Part shown: in pieces, positions 26,805-35,493 of the stretch
Position numbering within the stretch: position 1 is the stretch's first letter
How the letters are laid out: every line of letters starts with the position of its first letter
DNA from: Halovivax asiaticus JCM 14624
GTDB taxonomy: Archaea; Halobacteriota; Halobacteria; Halobacteriales; Natrialbaceae
NCBI RefSeq assembly: GCF_000337515.1
Contig: NZ_AOIQ01000006.1
Location: forward strand, 192,265-256,264
Direction: 5' to 3'
DNA: 64,000 nucleotides
Notes under the pieces: generated by a model
The model's input: only the letters and a program-made list of their open reading frames with translations
The model's database searches: none
What the model was told of the DNA's origin: nothing
Translations under genes and position numbers: made by a program

Positions 26805-28015
26805 TGATCACCTCTATTGACAGCGGTCGCCGCTATCGCATTGGCCACGATGCGGGCCGGAAGCGACGTCGCGGGGACGGTCTCGTCGACGGCCCCGGTT
26901 TCGATCGCCTGTTTCGGGATTCCGAAGACAGGACTCGTGGCTTCGTCCTGTGCCAGCGTGTGGCCGCCGGCCTCGTGTATCGCTTCGATACCGTGTGCAC
27001 CGTCTCGGCCCATGCCGGAGCAGACGACACCGACGAGATTTGGCGGTCGCATCTCGGCGATCGACTCCATCGTCACGTCGATCGAGGGGCGGACCCCGTG
27101 AACACGCGGTGCGGTCGACCGTTCGATCTCGACGGCGTCCGTCGAGACACTGGCGACCTCGATATGTGCACTTCCGGGGGCGACGACGGCCTCACCTGCG
27201 CCGATACGGTCGGCCATACCGGCCTCCCGGACCGCGTACTCGCTCTTTCGGTCGAGCCGAGCGGCAAAGCGCTCCGTGAACCCAGCCGGCATGTGCTGGA
27301 CGACGACGATGCGAGCACCGAGCGCTTCTGGAAGTGCTCCGAGTATCCCTTCGACGATTCGCGGCCCGCCCGTCGACGCGCCGATGACAATCGTCGGGGG
27401 CTCGTCCGGGACCTGTGGCACGTCGATCGGGACATCCGGCCACGCACCGATAACGTCCGACCGACCACCCACTGCCGGGGGTGCTGGAGAGGCGTCCGGC
27501 CCAGCGGCCGATCCGCTGGTCGAGACGTCCGTTCCGCCGTCCGAGGTTCCCGACGCGAGTGTCCGCGTCCGCGTTCGAGACCGATGGGCCGCAGCCGTCG
27601 TCTGTGCGAGCGCGAGCGCGGAGGTACTGGCCGCGGACAGTTCGTCGACGGTTCCGATCAGTTCGTCGGTGAGGTCCGAGATCGTCCGATCGCCGGACCC
27701 GTCCGGCTTCTCCATGATCGCCATCGCGCCACGGTTTAACGCCTCCATCGAAGCGTCGGCCCCGTCGTCCGTGTGAACGCTCAACATGAGAATTGGAGTC
27801 GGGGTAGCGGCCATAATCCGTTCCGTAGCTTCGATGCCACCGATACCGGGCATTTCGACGTCCATCGTGACGACGTCGGGCTCACATTCGGCCACGGCAT
27901 CGACCGCCGAACTGCCATCTGCGGCGGTCTCGACCTCGTACCCCGCTTCGTCGAGTTCCTCACCGAGGACGGTTCTGATGAACGGTGAATCGTCGACGAC
28001 CAGTACTCGCGTCAT
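26801..28015 (-). CDS. cheB: Chemotaxis methylesterase/response regulator CheB
   Basis: CheB (404 residues) demethylates transducers when phosphorylated by CheA. The receiver domain (1-120) has DD at 8-9 and the phosphoacceptor D52 in VVTMDVEMPG. A linker of about 75 residues, rich in Ser, Thr, Arg and Gly, is longer than in bacterial CheB. The esterase domain carries the Ser-His-Asp triad in GASTGGP, VVQHMPAGFT and GMGRDGAHG. It overlaps cheY and cheA by 4 nt on either side. Confidence 0.95.
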   Translation of the reverse strand: MTRVLVVDDSPFIRTVLGEELDEAGYEVETAADGSSAVDAVAECEPDVVTMDVEMPGIGGIEATERIMAATPTPILMLSVHTDDGADASMEALNRGAMAIMEKPDGSGDRTISDLTDELIGTVDELSAASTSALALAQTTAAAHRSRTRTRTLASGTSDGGTDVSTSGSAAGPDASPAPPAVGGRSDVIGAWPDVPIDVPQVPDEPPTIVIGASTGGPRIVEGILGALPEALGARIVVVQHMPAGFTERFAARLDRKSEYAVREAGMADRIGAGEAVVAPGSAHIEVASVSTDAVEIERSTAPRVHGVRPSIDVTMESIAEMRPPNLVGVVCSGMGRDGAHGIEAIHEAGGHTLAQDEATSPVFGIPKQAIETGAVDETVPATSLPARIVANAIAATAVNRGDQ

Positions 28016-28374
28016 GCAGCGACGACGTCAGCGAGAGCTTTCCGAACACTCGGCTCTTCGAACGGTTTGGTCACGTACCCATCCGCTCCGGCCTTGACAG
28101 CGAGTTTCATCTTTTCGCGCTGGCCGACGCTTGTACACATGATGACGCGCGAGCGGGGATCCAACTTCTTGATCGCGGCCGTCGCCTTGATCCCGTTGCA
28201 CTTTGGCATCACGATGTCCATCATGACGATGTCGGGGTTCTCTTCTTTGTACAGTTTTACCGCCTCGGCTCCGTTCGACGCCTCGCCGACGATGCGATAG
28301 TCGTCCTCCAGAATCTGACGAAGGAGATTTCGCATAAAATGGGAGTCGTCGACGATAAGCACCCCTTGCGACAT
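28012..28374 (-). CDS. cheY: Chemotaxis response regulator CheY
   Basis: CheY (120 residues) is a stand-alone receiver that carries the signal from CheA to the motor; in archaea this needs an adaptor such as CheF, not seen here. The acidic pocket is D9-D10, the phosphorylation site is D53 (VMMDIVMP), and the switch residues are T81 and K103 (VTKPF). It is the promoter-proximal gene of the operon. The AT-rich upstream region contains a 16-bp palindrome. Confidence 0.95.
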   Translation of the reverse strand: MSQGVLIVDDSHFMRNLLRQILEDDYRIVGEASNGAEAVKLYKEENPDIVMMDIVMPKCNGIKATAAIKKLDPRSRVIMCTSVGQREKMKLAVKAGADGYVTKPFEEPSVRKALADVVAA

Positions 28375-28776
28375 TTAGTTGTACACCAACGTCTGATAGA
28401 AATACGACGACCATAAATGCTGTCTCCCGATTATCAGTCGTGATAAACTGACCGGTCTCGAGAACGGGTCCACTGGAATCGCTGCCCCAATCGAGTTTCG
28501 GCATACAATACGGTCTAGCGAACAGAGACTGCGTAACGGATACGTCACCCCCAACGGGCGCACGAGCCGAATTGAAAGTCTTTCAGATATGTCATCACCC
28601 CGTATACGAACAGCCGGAAGAATCAGGGATACATCGTGATAATCGATCTCGAAACCCGTCCGGTCTGGACGGATCGTCGAACCGACTCGCGACAACGAGA
28701 GTCGGGGCGACATCCAAGCAGGATTTCGCGGGGTGTGATTTCGCGTGCCAATTCCCCGGGAGCGGATTCGAAGATG
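28375..28776. other. Intergenic region between cheW and cheY
   Basis: These 402 bases hold no convincing gene; the frames present lack haloarchaeal codon bias. The cheY-proximal part is AT-rich with two TATA-like candidates (near 28396-28406 and 28412-28420, minus strand) and the 16-bp palindrome. Near the cheW stop, CCGACTC at 28682-28688 pairs with GAGTCGG at 28699-28705. This 7-bp hairpin with a 10-nt loop may help separate the two transcripts. Confidence 0.4.
28431..28446. promoter_or_regulatory. Palindrome upstream of the cheY operon
   Basis: TTATCA-GTCG-TGATAA is a perfect 6-bp inverted repeat 57-72 nt upstream of the cheY start, beyond the likely TATA position near 28396-28420. It could be an operator for the chemotaxis operon. 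No regulator is identified. Confidence 0.35.
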
Positions 28777-29565
28777 CTACTCCGCAGCCGCGCGATCGAC
28801 CGGATCCCGGTCGTCGACAGGCCGACCGGACGCCAGGAGGAAGGCGTCCACGTCAAGGACAGGCGTAATCTCGACCTCGATCTCCTCCGAGTCGGACGGC
28901 GAGTCACGGTTGGTCGAGGTCGGCTCGTCGGAAGCATCCTCGTCGAGCGAGAACTCGCCGACGATCACGCCCGACTCGTCCGGCTCGGGAGTCGATTGTG
29001 CCCGCCCGAGTCCTGGCTCTCGCACTGGATCGTCGGATTCGTCGGGTGACTCGTCGGCGACCATGGAGTCGACGAGGTTGCCTCGCGTGCGCTTCTCGAC
29101 GCGAATCGCCCCACTGATGAGCGGATGCGCGAGTGCCGTTCCATCCCGTTCGTCCTCGCCGTATGCGGACTGGTCGAAGACTCCGTCCTCCGGGACGGCC
29201 TCCACGCCGATCACTTCGTCGACGTGAACTGCCGACGGTTGGTCACGATCGTCGAATACGAGCAACGTCTGTGCGTCCGATCGCCCGCCACTGTCCGGGA
29301 AGTGGACGTGCGGATCGACCAGCGTCGTAATCTGCCCCCGAATGTCGGTTACGCCCTCGACGGCAGGCGACGATCGCGGCACCCGTGTGACGTCGACCGC
29401 GCGATTGATGACGGACCCGACAGCCGTTACCGGAATCGCCAGCCGATGGTCGCCGATCTGAACGATCGTAAATCGTTCGTAGACCTCTTCGTCCGGTGAC
29501 TCACCCGTTTCCCCCTCGCTGTCCCCCTCGGCGTCTCGCACTCCGTCGGGGAGATCCGAAGACAT
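28777..29565 (-). CDS. cheW: Chemotaxis coupling protein CheW with acidic insert
   Basis: CheW links transducers to CheA. From ATG 29565 the protein has 262 residues against about 150-160 for typical CheW. The core starts at YERFTIVQIGDHRLAIP near residue 30 and contains the conserved VEGVTDIRGQITTLVD region. An acidic insert of about 70 residues (Asp/Ser/Glu/Pro) interrupts the domain before the last strand (EVEITPVLDVDAFL). This start was chosen because a TATA box lies 28 nt upstream; the longer frame to 29610 would run into it. It is transcribed separately from cheY. Confidence 0.88.
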   Translation of the reverse strand: MSSDLPDGVRDAEGDSEGETGESPDEEVYERFTIVQIGDHRLAIPVTAVGSVINRAVDVTRVPRSSPAVEGVTDIRGQITTLVDPHVHFPDSGGRSDAQTLLVFDDRDQPSAVHVDEVIGVEAVPEDGVFDQSAYGEDERDGTALAHPLISGAIRVEKRTRGNLVDSMVADESPDESDDPVREPGLGRAQSTPEPDESGVIVGEFSLDEDASDEPTSTNRDSPSDSEEIEVEITPVLDVDAFLLASGRPVDDRDPVDRAAAE

Positions 29566-29593
29566 GTTCGTCTCGACGTATCCCCGTGGACGG

Positions 29594-29600
29594 TTAAAAC
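29594..29600 (-). promoter_or_regulatory. TATA box of cheW
   Basis: On the minus strand, GTTTTAACC context centred here lies about 28-35 nt before the ATG at 29565, a standard archaeal promoter spacing. Confidence 0.6.
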
Positions 29601-29768
29601 TGTGCCCCAACGCGACCGGTCAGCGGTCGCGACCGTTCGGCGATCAGTTAGCGATTGCGGCCGTTCGGCGACCAGTCAACGGTCACGTTCAGTGAATTCA
29701 TTCCGCTGGCTTTCGGCAGATCCATTCGGAAGGATTCGGCGGAGTCACTCCACTGAAACTCGACAGAT

Positions 29769-30515
29769 TCACTCCGATGGATCGTCTTCGATACCCATCT
29801 CGGCCCGCTGGCGTCGTAACTGCGCCAGGCGCCGGTACGTAACGGCGGCAGCGATGCCACCACCGACGACGGCCAGTACGATGGCCCCGTAGAAGATCCA
29901 GATATCACGTTCGTGATAGTACTGCAGTGAGAGGGGCTCGTCGACCGATTCCCACTGGAGCGTCTCCGTGTCCCCGTGGATCGACCGGTCGAACCCACCG
30001 GGAGACACTGAACCGAGAATCAGCGACGAAGAGCGGTGATCCGCCGGCAAGGTGACGTTGTACGATCCCGACCGGAACGCAGGAAGGGAGAACGATTTCT
30101 TCCCGGCGGCTCCCGAGAACGCGACCGTCCCGTTCGATGCTGGGAGACTGATCGTGGTCTGCGACTGACCCCGGTCGACGGCAAGGTCCGATCCGCTGAC
30201 GACCGTGCCGTTCGCGTACCAGAATCTGACACTCTCGATGTCGAGCGGGCTATCGCTGAACAAGCCACTTCTGTACACGTCGATTTCGTCGGTATCTTCG
30301 AGATCGTAGACCGCCGCGAACGACCCATCGTCGAGCAGGCCGCCAGCCTCGAGATCGATCGCGACGGTGGCGTTTCGCTCTCTGAGGTCCGAATAGTCGT
30401 ACTCGCTATCGAGTTGCTCGTCGGGAATCTGGTTCGAGGTGCAGCCGGCGACGAGGAGGAGTGCGGTGACTGCGAGTGCAGCGAGAACGAGCCGCCGATT
30501 CGGTACCGAAACCAT
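29769..30515 (-). CDS. Membrane-anchored lipoprotein of unknown function (DUF5803-like)
   Basis: The 248-residue protein has a hydrophobic signal ending in a lipobox (LLLVAGC, Cys near 22), so it is probably lipidated and faces outward. It has a beta-rich ectodomain, then near residue 210 a single membrane helix (WIFYGAIVLAVVGGGIAAAV) followed by a short Arg-rich cytoplasmic tail. The family is conserved in haloarchaea; I recall it as DUF5803 without confirmation. No function is known. It is the third gene of an apparent tfe-DUF2110-lipoprotein operon, starting 1 nt after the DUF2110 stop. Confidence 0.7.
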   Translation of the reverse strand: MVSVPNRRLVLAALAVTALLLVAGCTSNQIPDEQLDSEYDYSDLRERNATVAIDLEAGGLLDDGSFAAVYDLEDTDEIDVYRSGLFSDSPLDIESVRFWYANGTVVSGSDLAVDRGQSQTTISLPASNGTVAFSGAAGKKSFSLPAFRSGSYNVTLPADHRSSSLILGSVSPGGFDRSIHGDTETLQWESVDEPLSLQYYHERDIWIFYGAIVLAVVGGGIAAAVTYRRLAQLRRQRAEMGIEDDPSE

Positions 30516-30516
30516 A

Positions 30517-31185
30517 TCAGGGAACGACACACAGCAATTCCGCCGGCAGGTACGAGCCGACGCTCGCGAGGAGCCCTGGCGGATCCGTGTCTTCCGTCGC
30601 GACGACACTCTGTTCGAGCAGTCCGAGCCGTTCGACGGTGACGTAGTCCTGGGCGTGCCCGGCCCGGTTGAGCGTCGCCCGAACCTCACCTCTCGTCGCG
30701 CTATTAACGTTCAACCGACCGTCGCCACGCGTCCACTCGTAGAGGCGGTCACGTTCGGCGTCCGAGAGGCGACTCGGGTCGTCGCCGCCGTAGACGAACT
30801 CCATCGGGAGGTGCTGGACCAGTCCGAAGCGCTCGCGGATCTGTCCGGGCGTACCCGGACCGAGACCGATCTCGTCGGCCGCGATCCGAACCGGTTCGCC
30901 AGCGTCGATGACGAAACCGTCCTCGTCCCAGGCGTCGAGCGTTCCAACGGCTGTCGCCCCGGGTTCGAGCTCCGTGATTTCGCCCCACTCGTCTCTGAGG
31001 AGGTTTCGTGCCACGACGGCGTCGTCACCGTCGACGGTGACACTCGGGAAGTCGTCGTGTCTAACACCGATCTCGTAGGTGACGTCTAACTCGCCAAGCG
31101 CGTTCTCGACGAGTGACTCCAGTGAGCGGAGCGTACGCTCGCGGGCGTCGCCCTGCACGTACACCTTGGATGCGAGAACGACCAT
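30517..31185 (-). CDS. DUF2110 family protein
   Basis: The 222-residue archaeal protein of unknown function matches the DUF2110 layout: an N-terminal alpha/beta segment (VLASKVYVQGDARERTLRS), a central beta-rich region (VIDAGEPVRIAADEIGLGPG), and a C-terminal NVNSATRGEVRATLNRAGH segment that looks like a small helical nucleic acid-binding unit. Its stop-to-start junction with tfe shares one base, and this pairing with transcription factor E recurs in haloarchaea. A role linked to transcription is plausible but untested. Confidence 0.8.
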   Translation of the reverse strand: MVVLASKVYVQGDARERTLRSLESLVENALGELDVTYEIGVRHDDFPSVTVDGDDAVVARNLLRDEWGEITELEPGATAVGTLDAWDEDGFVIDAGEPVRIAADEIGLGPGTPGQIRERFGLVQHLPMEFVYGGDDPSRLSDAERDRLYEWTRGDGRLNVNSATRGEVRATLNRAGHAQDYVTVERLGLLEQSVVATEDTDPPGLLASVGSYLPAELLCVVP

Positions 31186-31709
31186 CAGGCCTCGGCGCCG
31201 ACGTTGAGTTCGTCTTCGAGCGCGGCGATACGCTCGTCCATCGACGAGACGAGGCGATCGTTGTCCATCGCGTCCATCGGCGTCCCACACTCCGGACACT
31301 CGAACCCGAAGTCCATCGCCTCACCGAACTCGAATCGGATCGAGCAAATTTCACAGAGGTAAAATTCGTGGGTACGTTCGTACTCGCGGCGGTCGCTGAG
31401 TGCCTCGTAGAGGCGGTGAAGCTCCGATTCAAGGTTCTCCGGGATGTTGTCGTACTCGAAGGTCCAGAGGTAGGTGAGCCAGCCGGAGTCCTCGTCGCGC
31501 AGCCGTCGATAGCTCGCGAGATCGTTCTCGTACAGGATGAACAGCGATCGACGGACGTCGTTCAACTCGAGATCGAGTTCCTCGGCGAGTTCCTCGTCGG
31601 TCACCTCGCCTTCGGGCGGAGCGGCCGCGACGGGCATCCCCTTCGGCCCGACCAGTTCGTGGAGGTACTTCTGTATGACCGGGTCCTCGAGGAGATCCTC
31701 AAAAGCCAT
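31185..31709 (-). CDS. tfe: Transcription initiation factor E (TFE alpha)
   Basis: TFE (174 residues) is the archaeal homologue of TFIIE-alpha; it helps TBP, TFB and RNA polymerase open promoters. The N-terminal winged helix (residues 35-110) has the helix EVTDEELAEELDLELNDVRRS. A coiled segment follows, then a zinc ribbon with four Cys (YLCEICSIRF, FECPECGTPMD). Length and domain order are normal. A TATA-like TTAATT lies about 25-30 nt upstream, giving a leaderless start. Confidence 0.95.
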   Translation of the reverse strand: MAFEDLLEDPVIQKYLHELVGPKGMPVAAAPPEGEVTDEELAEELDLELNDVRRSLFILYENDLASYRRLRDEDSGWLTYLWTFEYDNIPENLESELHRLYEALSDRREYERTHEFYLCEICSIRFEFGEAMDFGFECPECGTPMDAMDNDRLVSSMDERIAALEDELNVGAEA

Positions 31710-31883
31710 TGGGTGACGATAACCCGATCAGCCAATTAAGTCTTTTGAGAGCGCGCGGTGCAGATCGATCGGGATGCTCTGACACGCCGGCCCCTCTCAC
31801 CGGCCGAATCGCACCGAAAACCACATAAATTGCTTGCAGTCGACCGGTCGGAACATTTCGAGGAGATTCGAATACCGCCGCCC

Positions 31884-32186
31884 ATGGATGCACCCCATCC
31901 ACTCGATCGACGACAGTATCTGACCGTCGCCGGAGCCGCCCTCGGCACCGTCGCACTCGCGGGCTGTGGTGACGACGGTGGCGGCCCCGAGGACGACAAC
32001 GGTGACACCGGCGACGACACCGGCACTGACGACACTGGTGGCATCGGCGACGACAACGAATCAGACGACGGGATGGACGACAACGAATCAGACGACGGCG
32101 TCGATGGCAACGAGTCGGACGATGGGATGGGCGGCAACGAGTCGGACGATGGCACGAACGGAAACGAGTCCGACGACGGCGCGTGA
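31884..32186 (+). CDS. Small Tat lipoprotein built of NESDDG repeats
   Basis: The 100-residue protein starts with a Tat signal (LDRRQYLTVAGAALGTVALAGC) whose lipobox Cys is near residue 28. After cleavage the mature chain is only acidic low-complexity sequence: Gly/Asp-rich, then five copies of an (N)ESDDG unit separated by one to three residues. No folded domain is evident. It is probably an exported, lipid-anchored acidic tether, perhaps glycosylated or cation-binding. A TATA-like ACATAAATTG lies near 31822-31831. The repeat count may vary between strains. Function unknown. Confidence 0.6.
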   Translation: MDAPHPLDRRQYLTVAGAALGTVALAGCGDDGGGPEDDNGDTGDDTGTDDTGGIGDDNESDDGMDDNESDDGVDGNESDDGMGGNESDDGTNGNESDDGA

Positions 32187-32532
32187 GACACGACCCACTG
32201 TGTGACACGACCAGTGTCGATCGTCACGTGCGCACCACTGTCGACGATCGTCATGTGCCCACCACTGCGACAACCGATACGCCGCGTGATCGCGACCGTG
32301 ACGTGACGCGTGCTCGCGACCTCGGCCTGACGCGTAATCGACCGTCACGACCGAAATCGAATCGAGTCGGAAGCCCCCTGCCGCTCCGTCGTCGATGAGT
32401 GCGTCGCCCTGCCCCCGCGACTCACATTCTTCTGTGCCTCCAGCCTCGCCGTCAGCGAACGACACCACAGAGGATGTACTGATTCCAACGGGCCCGACAC
32501 CGCAATAGATCGAATCGGACCTGTCGTCCCGA
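32187..32532. other. Intergenic region downstream of the repeat lipoprotein
   Basis: These 346 bases hold no convincing gene. The left part contains a 23-nt element at 32218-32240 repeated at 32245-32267 with two mismatches (core CGATCGTCA), followed by CG-rich degenerate sequence. The trm56 gene ends on the other strand at 32533. No promoter or RNA is evident. Confidence 0.4.
32218..32267. repeat. Two 23-nt imperfect direct repeats
   Basis: Positions 32218-32240 and 32245-32267 match at 21 of 23 bases, with a 27-nt period. They lie in the non-coding stretch just after the NESDDG repeat gene and may be a decayed extension of local repeat activity. Confidence 0.6.
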
Positions 32533-33081
32533 CTACTCCTCGCTCACGGGCAAGACCAGTTTGCCCGTCTCCTTCGGGACGACTCTCCGCGAGGCATCCA
32601 CCCACTCGCGGTCGAGTTCGTCGCCGTCGAACAACCGATCGAGGAAGACGGCGAGCCCCGCGATCTCGGAGTGGGGCTGGTTCGTCACCGCGACGTTCCA
32701 GTCGGCCTGTTCGTACATCTCGAAGGGGACCTTCTCCGCGCCGACGACGACCAGGAGCGGGTCGTCTCCCTCCGTCACGGTCGATCGAATCTCCGACTCG
32801 ACGGTCTGGACGGGTTCGCCGTACATCGTCAGGTGGGCGATCGGACCCTCCCAGTTTCGCACGACGGCCGCCGGTTTCTCCACCAGTTCTGCAAAGAAGG
32901 GGCCGCCGAACCGGTCGGTGATGTCCTCGGCGGTCTCGACGGCGTCGGTCGCGTTGTCGGGAAAGATGACGCGATCGGCACCGAGCGCCCGTGCGGTCAA
33001 TCCGACGTGGGTCGTCATCCGGTCATCGCGGCCCGGCCGGTGACCCAGCCGGCAGACCACGACCTCGGGAAACTGCTCCAT
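32533..33081 (-). CDS. trm56: tRNA (cytidine(56)-2'-O)-methyltransferase Trm56
   Basis: Trm56 is an archaeal SPOUT (alpha/beta knot) enzyme that 2'-O-methylates C56 in the T loop of tRNA using S-adenosylmethionine. The 182-residue protein shows the family start VVVCRLGHRPGRDDRMTTH, then VGLTARALGAD, and the knot region LLVVVGAEKVPFEMYEQADW followed by NVAVTNQPHSEIAGLA. The ATG at 33081 puts the first strand at residue 7; an in-frame ATG at 33105 would add eight residues. It lies downstream of the RHH gene and the GA repeat on the same strand. Confidence 0.92.
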   Translation of the reverse strand: MEQFPEVVVCRLGHRPGRDDRMTTHVGLTARALGADRVIFPDNATDAVETAEDITDRFGGPFFAELVEKPAAVVRNWEGPIAHLTMYGEPVQTVESEIRSTVTEGDDPLLVVVGAEKVPFEMYEQADWNVAVTNQPHSEIAGLAVFLDRLFDGDELDREWVDASRRVVPKETGKLVLPVSEE

Positions 33082-33164
33082 ATCGGAGTCTCGTCCGGCG
33101 ATCATATGTGCGTTCGGTTTCGATTGTGCCGGGGTGATTCACAATCAACGAGCCGTCTGGCGGA

Positions 33165-33448
<284 letters not shown>

Positions 33449-33453
33449 GAGAG

Positions 33454-35343
33454 TCACCGTCCGTGCCGTGTCAGGCAGTGGGGGAGCCCGATCAGTTCCA
33501 CCGGCTCGGAGTTGTCCGGCGAGTAGACGACCAGTTGACCCTTCTCCATGTACGGGACCTTCGATTCGAGCGAGCGCGGGATGTTGACGCTCTTGATGGC
33601 GTCCTCGTCGCCGAGGTTGAGGACGACCGTCGTGTTGATCTGTTTGAAGACGGCGTCGTCGATGTCCTGGGGATCCTGCGTGACGAGGAACAGGCCGAGG
33701 CGCTCCTTGCGACCCTGCTTCGCGGCTTCGGTGAATTTCCCGATGACCTTGCGCGCCTGGACGGAATCGGCGTCCGTGAGGAAGTTGTGTGCCTCGTCCA
33801 TTCCCAGCAGGAGGGGCGTCTCTTCGATCCGGTCGAACGTCGGATCGTTCGAGAGTTTCTCGTCGATGAGGAGACTCGACAGGGCGAGGACGACTGCCTC
33901 CGTCGCCCGCGAATCCGAGAGGTGGTACGTCGGGACGACCGAGAGACGGCCGGGTTTGACGAACTCGTGGACGAGGTCGGTGATCGGCTGGGCCGACTGA
34001 TCGAACAGGTGGCCGAAGCCCAGCACCCGGCGGCGGACGGCGTCGAACGTCGCCTCGTGGACGAGGCCGCTCTCGTCGAGTTCCTCGCGGAGCGCCGGGT
34101 CGTCGAGAAAGGTCGTGAACTCGTCGTAGGTCGCGTCCCCGCCGTAGTTTCGCTCGAAGCGTGGCAGGAGGACGGAGACGAGCGCACCGTACTGGTTGTC
34201 GTTGAGACCGCTCCCGGCGACGAGCCACGGGTTGTCCTTCACCATCGAGAAGGGGATTGTGAACTCGATCTGCTCGGCGCGGTGGTGGTCCGCCGCGTAG
34301 GTCGACGAGCCCACCTTCGGGACGAACGCCACCGTATCGTCGTGCCCGCCGTGGGCGATTCCCTCGCGATCCAATCGGCGAGCGAACGCGTCGTCGTAGT
34401 CCCCGTCGTCGTGCATCTGGGCGTACTCGTCCTGCGGGTCGAACTGGACGACGGCGGGGCGGACCTCGCGACCGTCACCCATCGGGTAGCGTCGCTCCTC
34501 GTCCAAAAATTGCCGGAGGACGTTCTTCGCGGCGTGGGTCTTCCCCGACCCCGTCCCCCCGGCGACGAGGGTGTGCCGGAAGACGAGCGGATCGCCGGAG
34601 TCGTAGTCGTCGTTCAGTCGGTAGTCGATCGTCGGTGGCTCCGCGGCGGTGCGGACTTTCTCCCCGCCGACGGCGAGGTGGCCGAGGAAGATCCCACCCT
34701 CGGGCATCTTCAAACCGGTCTTGATCTGCGTCGGGTCGCTCGCCCGTTCGAGCGTCGTCTGGGGCTTCGGCACGCGGTCGGTCATCCGTCGCTTGAGTTC
34801 GCCATCGTCGCCGGACTGCGTCCGGCTGCCAGATGAGCTTTGCTCATCGCTGTCCTCGTACAGCACCGCGACAGGTTCGAGACTCGCGACGAACTTGTAG
34901 TCGGCCTCCTCGAAGTCGTCGGTGCCCATCGCCCGGCGCGCGTGGATCTCCGTCGCGTCGTCGGCGTGAAACTGCTGGGCGTACTCGAGGCCTGTGATCC
35001 GACAGAACAGCAACTCGTCGTCGGGATACGGTGCGATCAGGTAGCTCCCGATGCGGACCAGCGAGCGGTTCTCTCGCGTGACGTACGCCTGCAACGTCGT
35101 GTCTTCGCCGTCCTCGGTCACACGGAGGCCACGCGAGACCGAGAGCGCACCGATCCCCGCTTCCTCTGCAGTGGATTCCACCGTCGTCCGTTCGAACGCG
35201 TCGTCCCGGTCCGTCGACTCGGACGCCTCGGCGCCTCCCCCGGTCGCTGTCGTCGCGTCTCCGTCCGATTCGGCCTGGGGTGCCCCCGCATCCGACGACT
35301 CGTCGGACTCGGCGTAACTCTCGAAATCCCCAAGGTCAGTCAT
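33454..35343 (-). CDS. herA: HerA family DNA translocase/helicase
   Basis: HerA is a hexameric FtsK/VirB4-like translocase that works with nuclease NurA (and Mre11-Rad50) in resecting DNA ends for homologous recombination. From ATG 35343 the protein has 629 residues. The first 75 are acidic and low in complexity, followed by a HAS-barrel-like region. Walker A is GGTGSGKTHAAKNVL near 265, Walker B is LLLGMDEAHNF near 515, and the sensor region VTQDPQDID follows. A C-terminal strand-loop extends over the neighbouring subunit in the family. nurA lies upstream on the same strand with two genes between. Confidence 0.9.
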   Translation of the reverse strand: MTDLGDFESYAESDESSDAGAPQAESDGDATTATGGGAEASESTDRDDAFERTTVESTAEEAGIGALSVSRGLRVTEDGEDTTLQAYVTRENRSLVRIGSYLIAPYPDDELLFCRITGLEYAQQFHADDATEIHARRAMGTDDFEEADYKFVASLEPVAVLYEDSDEQSSSGSRTQSGDDGELKRRMTDRVPKPQTTLERASDPTQIKTGLKMPEGGIFLGHLAVGGEKVRTAAEPPTIDYRLNDDYDSGDPLVFRHTLVAGGTGSGKTHAAKNVLRQFLDEERRYPMGDGREVRPAVVQFDPQDEYAQMHDDGDYDDAFARRLDREGIAHGGHDDTVAFVPKVGSSTYAADHHRAEQIEFTIPFSMVKDNPWLVAGSGLNDNQYGALVSVLLPRFERNYGGDATYDEFTTFLDDPALREELDESGLVHEATFDAVRRRVLGFGHLFDQSAQPITDLVHEFVKPGRLSVVPTYHLSDSRATEAVVLALSSLLIDEKLSNDPTFDRIEETPLLLGMDEAHNFLTDADSVQARKVIGKFTEAAKQGRKERLGLFLVTQDPQDIDDAVFKQINTTVVLNLGDEDAIKSVNIPRSLESKVPYMEKGQLVVYSPDNSEPVELIGLPHCLTRHGR

Positions 35344-35493
35344 ACGGTCACAGTGAAACCGCTGCCTAAAACACGTTTCCCCTCCGCGGCAGACGCTCGT
35401 CAGACGCGGGGCTGTCACGACCTGCTGATGAGAAAATACGAACGGCCCACCGCCCCGATGACACTATTCCTGCCCCCGCTCGCGCAATTCTCC

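Noticed and set aside
22024-26807. Several plus-strand frames opposite cheA, some over 200 codons
   Set aside because: Reverse reading of the acidic linker gives Ser- or Arg-rich strings without domains; cheA has all family motifs.
28375-28713. A 112-codon minus-strand frame upstream of cheY
   Set aside because: It spans the promoter region and palindrome, has poor codon bias and no recognisable motif.
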